NCBI GenBank assembly: GCA_004835665.1
Contig: RBKR01000025.1
Span: 955,049-1,019,048 of the forward strand
Source of the DNA: Phoma sp. XZ068
Taxonomy: Eukaryota; Ascomycota; Dothideomycetes; Pleosporales; Didymellaceae
Direction of reading: 5' to 3'
Length of the DNA: 64,000 bases
Shown here: positions 58,401 through 64,000 of the stretch, one piece after another
Position numbering within the stretch: position 1 is the first letter of the stretch
Layout: each line of letters begins with the position of its first letter
The notes under the pieces: generated by a model
Told to the model about the DNA's origin: nothing
What the model saw: the letters and a program-made list of their open reading frames with translations, nothing else
Database searches by the model: none
Translations under genes and position numbers: made by a program

Positions 58401-60110
58401 GCAGAGCAAGGTGGAACGACGGTCGTCGTCGTGCCGTTGGTTTCGCTGCGTGGAGACATGATGCGGCGGTGCAAGGAGCTGGGGATATCGTGCGCCGAGT
58501 GGGAGAGTCGCTGCCCGCCCGACGCAGCAGCCATCGTGTTCGTAACGCCCGAGTCGGCCGTGGGAGAAGCGTTCGCGACATTTTTGAACCGGCTGCGAGC
58601 GACGCGGCAGCTGGACCGTATCGTGATCGACGAGTGTCACATTGTGTTGAACCGTCGATACACATTCCGCAAGCAGATGCAACAGCTCGGCAGGCTGGCA
58701 GCAGCCGAGACGCAGATGGTGCTGTTGACAGCAACGTTGCCGCCGACCGAAGAAGACGAGCTGTATCGACGGATGCATTACCAGCGAGGGCAGGTCAAGA
58801 TGTTCAGACAACCGACCACAAGGACGAACGTGGCGTATCAGACCATCAAGATCAGCCGGTCCGTGAAGAAGAAGGACGTCGAGTCGATGGTCATCAAGAC
58901 AGTGTGGCAGAAAATGCGGAAGTACAGGACAGGCAAGCTCATCGTGTACGGCAATTCGAAGCCGAAGGTGAAGGCGTTGGCAGAGCAATTAGATTGTCAC
59001 GCGTATCACGCGGATGCCGTGGGCAAGGCGAGCATGTTAGCGGACTTCATGGCAGGCAAGCAGCGCGTGATCGTGGCAACGAGCGCGTTGGGAATGGGCG
59101 TGGACATACCGGATGTACGGTGCATCATTCACATCGATTGGCCGTTCACCATGTTGGATTACGCACAGGAGAGCGGCAGGGCAGGCCGGGACGGGTTGCG
59201 AAGCGAGGCGGTTTTGATCGTTCAGGATGGGAAACAACGCACCGAAGACAACGAGACAGAAGCCGAGCGGCAGTTGGTGAGGGAGTATGTTGAAGGTGGT
59301 GAGAGCGGGGCGGCTAGCTGCAGGAGGGAGGTGTTGGACGGGTATTTGGATGGGAGGAAGGATCGAGCAGGGTGTAGAGAGGAGGACAACGAGGAGATGT
59401 GCGACGTGTGCCGAGGGATAGATGGGCAGTTGGAGGAGGTGGTTGAAGAAGAAACAGAAGAAGAGAGCGAGACAGACGACAACAGTAACGATGGAGAAGA
59501 AATGGACGTCGTCGAAGCGGAGCGGGAAGAGATGCGGCGGGTGTTTCAACAGCAGGAGCAGGCGCGCCGGGGGCCGTGGCAGACGTTGACTGAGCATCGA
59601 CAGCAGGAGTTTGCCGACGTAGAGTGGGTGCGCAGGCAGTTGGCGTGGTGGGCGAATCGCTGCGGGATTTGCGAGGGAGCAGGCGATCCACAGAGCGGAC
59701 ACGACATACGGCAGTGTTGGAGGGCAGAAAGCAAAACAGCGAAGGAGATGGTACAGAAGATAGACGACCAGGTTCGGTTCCACATGTTTTCAGGTTGCTT
59801 CCCGTGTGGTGGCGTACCGCAGGAAATTTGCAACAGCTGGGAGCCGAACGAGAAAGGGAAGTATCGAAGGGTAGGGGGAGGGACTTGTCAATACAGCGGG
59901 GTGTTGAGCGCAGGATTAACAGGCATAGTATTCGGTTACACGGAGGCAAACGCCCGATGGCAGGCCCGATTAGCGGAGTTTGGGGTGGACGATGCAGGAC
60001 CGGGTAGGATGTTAATCGAATATTTAGGGAAGAAGCAGCCGCTGGACAACGTGGAGAGCAACAACTTGGTAAAGGAGTTTTGTTGGATTACACGGCTGTT
60101 GGCTGAGTAG
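55449..60110 (+). CDS. TLH: Telomere-linked RecQ helicase with recombinase-like domain
   Basis: Predicted nuclear DNA helicase, 1553 aa from the first ATG, no introns. Order: C2H2/BED-like finger Cys22, Cys25, His37, His42 (CKECRYAVW...HLQKQH, as in OrsD-type domains); a long helical region with acidic linkers (about 370-400); a tyrosine-recombinase-like domain (about 640-880); then the RecQ core. Core motifs: Walker A TGAGKS with Lys975, DECH at 1061-1064, TATLPP at 1094-1099, QESGRAGRDG at 1240-1249, and RecQ zinc ligands Cys1291, 1309, 1318, 1321. A Glu/Asp-rich coiled-coil linker and a Cys-rich end (CGICEG, SGCFPCGGVPQEICNSWE) follow. Such helicases sit next to telomeres in many fungi and are thought to help telomere maintenance. 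This one is 3.8 kb from the telomere and appears intact. Confidence 0.93.
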   Translation: MSEATVEHQYFEHLAEYQVAVCKECRYAVWPDQIESHLQKQHKRPPKNVRAVGDAVRQWAGLLQYPSEWTVPDNNVQPIPQLPVYDDGLLCQLEPEKCRHIARTIDSIKKHWRKDHNGWSLGKRQGRPSRTRAGALQAQMEDGCKRVHCQRLFGSRHGSQYFEVRHNPDSGPQPVPTEGEAAWARVGEEMAKTWANVEDRAKTTIEDGEKDEAAPWLERTGWLPYLNKLDRPELLASIEEPNIDPEKDEEPVEAAIWNAMDGLARVSQASVIERTGIFVRMEAIRTEKHQTRYTPLQAYMDDKSIKERSRPWKQILMFFARTQREHRWKSPKYRFTQQQREAWEALIEQAERDVGGVEMGVADEDQNEDGEDEEDEMMIDELDDEQDPSERDNEPEHAKLGPVEKACLDFCMALLKQTIRRKEYDCALVCALAVLGVKEDGWKGPELYPPILSSVIKITRFMVVQHALELSEPFEEEVFDDDSAYGGSDSGSSPPSPRRPKGCLEFVQQMMDSFMVRGSHSPMQWMLDLRTYGLKVHYNTTSRGHVEWMGKDELLYKNLHFTMAQFRGMVHGMQAEAKRLLVEELLFCGKQTAGQVPQIPWEQLRDNPTDERPGWNFLKDHRTRMPVDGEKWLFERAGQDANVRERFIKPGSRSGIDRKEVERYMDRVIAFREKLAALVHMAEGQPARWPELGSVRHSNTIKGGHRNIFIEDGMVAFVTRYHKGYAVSGDVKIIHRYLPREVGELVVYYMWLVLPFQQRLEAMVWEKEAISSHMWPADPSGRKWTSDRFREILKRESRVGLKQELTIAAYREIAIGISRRFLRPSSAFRAEEAEENEEWNEENMLATIQDEQAGHSAHVAGMVYARGIMEMAGVTADRRQLFRNSSTDWHRFLGFQSAVDAVADVKKRKKAPFESEADEARIERLERLRKMDPAAQLQRMKGKKAKFRGVQKEAIEAIIAGESPVVAVMPTGAGKSMLFMLPGWAEQGGTTVVVVPLVSLRGDMMRRCKELGISCAEWESRCPPDAAAIVFVTPESAVGEAFATFLNRLRATRQLDRIVIDECHIVLNRRYTFRKQMQQLGRLAAAETQMVLLTATLPPTEEDELYRRMHYQRGQVKMFRQPTTRTNVAYQTIKISRSVKKKDVESMVIKTVWQKMRKYRTGKLIVYGNSKPKVKALAEQLDCHAYHADAVGKASMLADFMAGKQRVIVATSALGMGVDIPDVRCIIHIDWPFTMLDYAQESGRAGRDGLRSEAVLIVQDGKQRTEDNETEAERQLVREYVEGGESGAASCRREVLDGYLDGRKDRAGCREEDNEEMCDVCRGIDGQLEEVVEEETEEESETDDNSNDGEEMDVVEAEREEMRRVFQQQEQARRGPWQTLTEHRQQEFADVEWVRRQLAWWANRCGICEGAGDPQSGHDIRQCWRAESKTAKEMVQKIDDQVRFHMFSGCFPCGGVPQEICNSWEPNEKGKYRRVGGGTCQYSGVLSAGLTGIVFGYTEANARWQARLAEFGVDDAGPGRMLIEYLGKKQPLDNVESNNLVKEFCWITRLLAE
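57300..58090 (+). other. Tyrosine-recombinase-like domain within TLH
   Basis: Residues about 618-881 of the helicase. Box I looks like ARWPELGSVR (Arg688 with the R-x-x-E-L pattern), the beta-hairpin Lys is in TRYHKG (Lys723), followed by IHRYLPREVGELVVYYMWLV (like the R-x-x-P-L segment). Box II is TIAAYREIAIG (Arg811, but the His of H-x-x-R is absent), and box III is AGHSAHVAGMVYARG with His855 and Tyr864. Arg811 to Tyr864 is 53 residues, longer than in most integrases, with an acidic insert. The assignment is from motif order by eye, not from a search. Confidence 0.6.
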
Positions 60111-60172
60111 GCGCAGTAGTAGCAAATGAAAGATTTTCCGTTCGCGATTCGCTGTGCAGCAGAGTTTGGTTC

Positions 60173-62312
60173 GGGCCGGGACGCAAGTTGGGGTAGTGGA
60201 GTTTCGGTTGGGCCCGGACGCAAGTCAGGGTGGGGTTACCGGTGTTTACGGCACGCAGATTATCAACAAGACAGACAAAGAAGCTGAGTGTGTAGGGAGC
60301 GCAGACAACGCGCATACGAGCGCAGAGAGTGTGAGCAGAGAGGGCAGTAGAGACAAGAGGAGGTGTTAGAGCTTGCAGTCAGGCCAGGACGCAAGTCAAG
60401 ATTGAGATAGGGTTATACGTGGTTTGGTCAAGCGGGCAACAGCATACAGCATTGTAAAAGAACACAGCAGCCAGCAAGAGGTGCCCACCAACCCGAGTGG
60501 TTCCCCAAGTGGTTCCCCAAGTAGTTCCCCACGTGGTTCCCCAAGTAGCGCGCCACCCCAAGTGGTCCGAAAGTAGTCCCACCAGCCCAAGTGGCCCGAA
60601 AGTGGTCCCCCGCCCAACCAAGTGAGTCCACATCAGTGACGCCAAATTAGTAAGAGCCGATTATTTAAGAAAAACCAACAGCCAAGAAAGAGCGCGCAAC
60701 CCAAGAAGAGCCCACAATCCAGGCAGAGCACCCGAAACCAAGTGAGTCCCCAACCCAAAGCACCCGTTTGTATTGAAAAGAAAGCGCAGGATCAAGACAG
60801 CGAAAATTTGGGAAAAGTAAGATGCGGAGAGGAGGCATTTGAAAAGGTCACCAGGGGGTTTAGGCAGATGGATCGGGATGGGGACAACATGTAAAAAGGT
60901 GTTTTGGGCGTTTAGAGAGGATTGTCACAAGATAGAACAGAAGCTAGGGGAAGTTTGGCAAACCCGATTGTGGTGCCGCAGCCAGAAAGGCATTCCCAAG
61001 CCCGTAGATGCCGTAGTGCGTGAGAGAAGGGTGGACAGTGGGCCCGCCAGGTGTCACACGAGAGCGAAGAGGCAGGTGCAGAGTTGGTTGGAGGAGCGGA
61101 TGCAGGTTAGGGTTAGGGTTACCGGTATTTGGGGCAAGCCGACAAAGGAACAGAGGCCCGTAGAGAGACCCGTAGCCCGTGGAGGTGCCCCCGAACGCGT
61201 AGAAAGACAGGCAACAGGCAGGAAACAGCCGCAACCCGCGAAGATGCCCCCGAACCGGTGAAGAGACCGGTAATGCGAGGGTAAGAGAGAGAAGGGGGGG
61301 TGGGCGGTGGGCCCGTGGCAAGGTATCAGAGGGGGTAGAGACAAAAGGGCGGGCGGTAGGCCCGTAGAGAGGTATCAGAGGGACGAAGAGGGGTTGGCGG
61401 TGGGCCCCGTCAGGGCAGAAAAACAAGGCGAAGACCCGTAGGTGATTAGAGGGCTAAGAAGTGTTAAGGAGTGCGAGGAGAAGGGTTAGAGAGAAAGGGG
61501 ATTGCGGTGGGCCCCGTTCAAGACAGAAGAGCAGGGCGAAGACCCGTTAGCGAGTGTGAAGATGTAAGAATGTAGGGGTGGGCGGTGGGCCCGTCAGGTG
61601 TCACAAAGCAGGCGGGCGGGGCGGTAGAGGATGAAGGAGAAAGAGGGGAGGTGGGTGGGGCCGTGATAAGGTATCACGAGCCGAGGGTGAGGGAGGCAAG
61701 AAGGGAGAAGAGAGTCGTTGAGGAGAAGGCAGAAGAGGGCGGGCGATGGGCCCGTCAGGTGTCACAGAGAAGCCGAGCGCAGCGGTGAAGTAGAAGGGGT
61801 GGGCGGAAGGCCCGTGGGGAGGCACAAGAAGCGCCGCGGTTGAGAAAAGAGAAGAGGCAGGCGACGAAGTCGTGGTGAGGTATTACCGAGAGGTCCGCAA
61901 CCCGTGAAGAGGCCCCCGTAACCCGTGCGATAGTGACATGTAAAAGAGGGTGCAGCAGATACCCGTCCGAGTGGCAGGAGCCCGTAGAAAGGCCCCGGAG
62001 GCGCAAAGAGCGTAACGTAGAGCGGTTCAAGAGCGCAGCAAGGGTAGGAAAGAGCGAAGTAAAGAAGAAAAGAGCGGCAACCGGTAGCTGAGGGTAGGAC
62101 GCAGGTAGAGGGTAGGACGCAGTTACAAGGCCCCGCAAGCCGAGGAGGTTTGCGGTCAGTAGCAGACAGCAGGGATCACATCATCAAGGCGTCAGGGAGG
62201 GCAAGAAGAGAAGTAGAAGGTAGAGGGTGAGCGGAGAGCCGGCAAGGTGTTTACAGCGTGAAGTTGGGTTCAGGGCCGGACGCAAGTCAGGGTTAGGGTT
62301 ATCCGTATTTGG
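60173..62312 (+). repeat. Five dispersed GACGCAAGT/telomere-motif units
   Basis: Related blocks at about 60173-60194, 60212-60245, 60384-60425, 61095-61135 and 62273-62312. The fullest form reads GGACGCAAGTCAGGG, TTAGGGTTA, then CCGTATTTGGGG, followed by GACA-AGGACAGA-like text. Two carry internal TTAGGG copies (61107-61118, two perfect repeats; 62293-62298, one). Confidence 0.75.
60494..60612. repeat. Imperfect CCCCAAGTGGTT tandem array
   Basis: Runs of an approximately 11-12-bp unit, for example GTGGTTCCCCAAG, at least four near-perfect copies followed by diverged AAGTGGTCCGAAAGT copies. Confidence 0.75.
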
Positions 62313-62409
62313 GGAAAGTAGACAACAGGACAGAAGCAAACGCGGAGGCCGAAACCCGGATCCCGTTAGCCGTTATCCGTTTCGGCAGTCCGCAAGCGCA
62401 AACCGTTGA

Positions 62410-62535
62410 ATTCAAGGAAAGTTCAAAAGTTCAGCAGCTCAAAAGTTCAGCAGTTCAAAAGTTGAAAAGTTCAAAAGTTCAAGAAGTTCAAGAAGTTCAA
62501 GAAAAGTCAAGTTCAAGGAAAGTTCGAGAAGAGAG
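62410..62535. repeat. AAGTTCA-type microsatellite
   Basis: Successive AAAGTTCAGCAG, AAAGTTCAAAAG and AAGTTCAAG units, a degenerate tandem run of a 7-10-bp motif. Confidence 0.8.
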
Positions 62536-63502
62536 AAAAGATAAGCAGAGGAAAGGGAGTAAAGAAGAGAGTTGAAGTTAAAAGATCAAAGAAAGCGGGT
62601 GGGTAAGAGGGCGTAAAATTGAAAAGAAACGTTAAAGGTAAAAAGAAAAAATAAGCAGTTTAGTAGTTTAGAGAAATCAGTAAAGAGAAGAAAAAAGGAT
62701 TAGAGAACACAGTAGAAAGGATTTGAAAGATTTTTTTCAAAGATAAAGAGAGTTTCAAAGAAGAGTTAGCAAGTAAGTGTTGAGAAATAAATAATAACAA
62801 AGAAAAGAGGTAAAGTTATAGGAAAGAAGTAAAGAGGAATAAGAAAAGAAATAGAAATACACAGGCAAACAGAAGAAACAAGTAGTTTAGTAGTTATAAA
62901 AAAAAAATCAAGGGAAGATGAAAAAGTTAAAGAGTTACAAAACGTGTTTAATAGAGAGAAGGCAAGGTAGAAACAAAGCAAGAAGGGGGATTAATGGTTT
63001 CAAAAGAAAGTTGACAAGAATAAGCAGGGGTTAAAGTAGCAAAAGAGGATAGAAGAGAGTGTTTTAAAGGAGGTGAAAGAAAGAAGATAAAGAAAGTAGT
63101 AAAGAAAAGAGAGGAAAGATTGAAATGAAAAAGATAGAGGGAGAATTAGGACAGAGGTAAAAGAGAAAGAAAAAAGGTTAGTTAAGAAAAGGGTGAGGGT
63201 AGAGACAATAGTAAGAGTAAGAAAGAAAAGAAGAATAAGTAGAATAAGTAGAAAAGAGATTCAGATTAGAATAGATTTAGAGATACAAAAGAAAGAAAGT
63301 GCAAAGTATTGTCAAAAAGTAGTAGGAAAAGAAGAGCGGGGTTAGGGTTTTATAGTTATAAGGAAAAAGAGATAAGAAGAAAGGAGGAAAGAAGTAATAA
63401 AGTAGATAAAAGACAGAATAAAAAGAAGTACAAATAAGTTTAAGTAGGGGTAAAAAACACGGAAAGAAATACAAGCAGAGGCGAGTATAGATACAAAGAA
63501 AA

Positions 63503-63646
63503 GGTGTAAACAAGTGAGGAGGTGTAAACAAGTGAGGAGGTGTAAACAAGTGAGGAGGTGTAAACAAGTGAGGAGGTGTAAACAAGTGAGGAGGTGTAAA
63601 CAAGTGAGGAGGTGTAAACAAATGAGGAGGTGTAAACAAGTAAAAA
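63503..63646. repeat. 18-bp tandem repeat, eight copies
   Basis: Unit GGTGTAAACAAGTGAGGA repeated at 18-bp steps from 63503; copies 1-6 are identical, copy 7 has one change and copy 8 degenerates after its first 12 bases. Because 18 is divisible by 3 it makes a false (LFTPPH)n frame on the minus strand. Confidence 0.95.
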
Positions 63647-63756
63647 AGGTAGAAAAGAAAAGAAAGAGTAGGCAGTAGGCCCGTAGGGTGTTTAAAGAGA
63701 GCAGTTATTAGTTAGTTACAAGTAGGGGATGTGGGTGGGGAGCCCGTCCGAGGGTG

Positions 63757-63880
63757 AGGGAGAGAGAGAGAGAGAGAGAGAGTGAGAGTGAGGGTGAGGG
63801 AGAGAGAGAGAGTGAGAGTGAGGGTGAGAGAGAGAGTGAGGGTGAGGGAGAGAGAGAGAGTGAGAGAGAGAGTGAGAGAG
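63757..63880. repeat. GAGA / GTGAGGGTGAG low-complexity tract
   Basis: Alternating (GA)n runs and GTGAGG units directly upstream of the telomere array, entirely G/A/T on the plus strand. Confidence 0.9.
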
Positions 63881-63884
63881 AGGG

Positions 63885-63974
63885 TTAGGGTTAGGGTTAG
63901 GGTTAGGGTTAGGGTTAGGGTTAGGGTTAGGGTTAGGGTTAGGGTTAGGGTTAGGGTTAGGGTTAGGGTTAGGG
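63885..63974 (+). repeat. Telomere repeat array, (TTAGGG)15
   Basis: Fifteen perfect TTAGGG units, preceded by AGGG. The G-rich strand is the plus strand running 5'-3' toward the right end, as expected for the right chromosome end. Confidence 0.97.
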
Positions 63975-64000
63975 TTTAACTTTTTAAAAAGGGAGGAGGA
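63975..64000. other. 26-nt non-telomeric tail after telomere array
   Basis: TTTAACTTTTTAAAAAGGGA then GGAGGA follows the last TTAGGG. It does not fit the repeat and may be a read-end or library artefact, or inward sequence if the array is not terminal. Confidence 0.7.

Larger units (their letters stand above)
60111..63756. repeat. Purine-biased subtelomeric repeat region
   Basis: 3.6 kb between the helicase and the telomere with no supportable gene. It contains a recurrent GACGCAAGT motif, short tandem arrays, degenerate GGGCGGTGGGCCCGTCAGGTGTCACA-type units (about 61035-61830, for example at 61308, 61350, 61577, 61739 and 61800), and from about 62580 a stretch where the plus strand has very few C residues. 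Open frames here are products of biased composition. Confidence 0.8.

Noticed and set aside
60839..61261. 140-codon frame in the subtelomeric repeats
   Set aside because: Made of repeat units in a purine-rich strand; the opposite strand is equally open, so it reflects composition.
63277..63639. 120-codon frame of repeated LFTPPH
   Set aside because: Translation of the 18-bp tandem repeat; not a gene.
63782..63979. Arg/Val dipeptide-repeat frame
   Set aside because: Translation of the GA-rich tract and telomere repeats.

Overview
The window is the right end of a chromosome of a filamentous ascomycete, most likely a dothideomycete of the Pleosporales type. The evidence is 44-74 nt GT-AG introns, typical fungal families (FucP-type permease, Zn2Cys6 regulator, PRISE reductase, Pth11-like receptor, Hsp31), a long AT-rich block of retroelements mutated in the manner of repeat-induced point mutation (RIP), and a terminal run of 15 perfect TTAGGG repeats (63885-63974). 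The genus-level guess is inference.

Layout. 0-30 kb is ordinary gene-bearing DNA: a glutathione S-transferase, an internally deleted Fot1/pogo transposon, a FucP-like sugar permease, an aldehyde dehydrogenase head to head with a transketolase-like enzyme, a Zn2Cys6 regulator, a flavin monooxygenase, a sorbitol/xylitol-type dehydrogenase, a short-chain dehydrogenase, a PRISE reductase divergent from an aldo-keto reductase, an Hsp31/DJ-1 protein, a glyoxalase-fold protein, a seven-helix Pth11-like receptor, and a frameshifted alpha/beta-hydrolase pseudogene. The permease, dehydrogenases, transketolase and regulator look like an accessory sugar/polyol catabolic cluster; the pathway is not proven.

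30.3-32.2 kb is an intact, unmutated Fot1/pogo-family DNA transposon with 63-bp perfect terminal inverted repeats and a TA target duplication. 32.2-53.06 kb is an AT-rich block built from four Ty3/gypsy chromodomain retroelements: A (32539-39344, minus, TSD TTAGG), B (39486-51949, minus, split), C (45017-51720, plus, TSD AGTCC, inserted into B), and D (51950-53064, plus, cut off in gag). All are full of stop codons. At least three carry an antisense reading frame near the 3' LTR; in C it has a six-cysteine spacing like Zn2Cys6 with one Cys lost.

53.06-64 kb is a GC-normal subtelomeric module abutting broken element D. It holds two divergent large genes sharing a 213-bp promoter: an unrecognised 597-aa nuclear-looking protein and a 1553-aa telomere-linked RecQ helicase. 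Between its N-terminal zinc finger and the helicase core, the helicase contains what reads as a tyrosine-recombinase-like domain with candidate Arg, Lys, Arg, His and Tyr catalytic residues. After it come 3.8 kb of purine-biased subtelomeric repeats with embedded telomere motifs, then the telomere. The helicase/partner pair is the most interesting object in the window.
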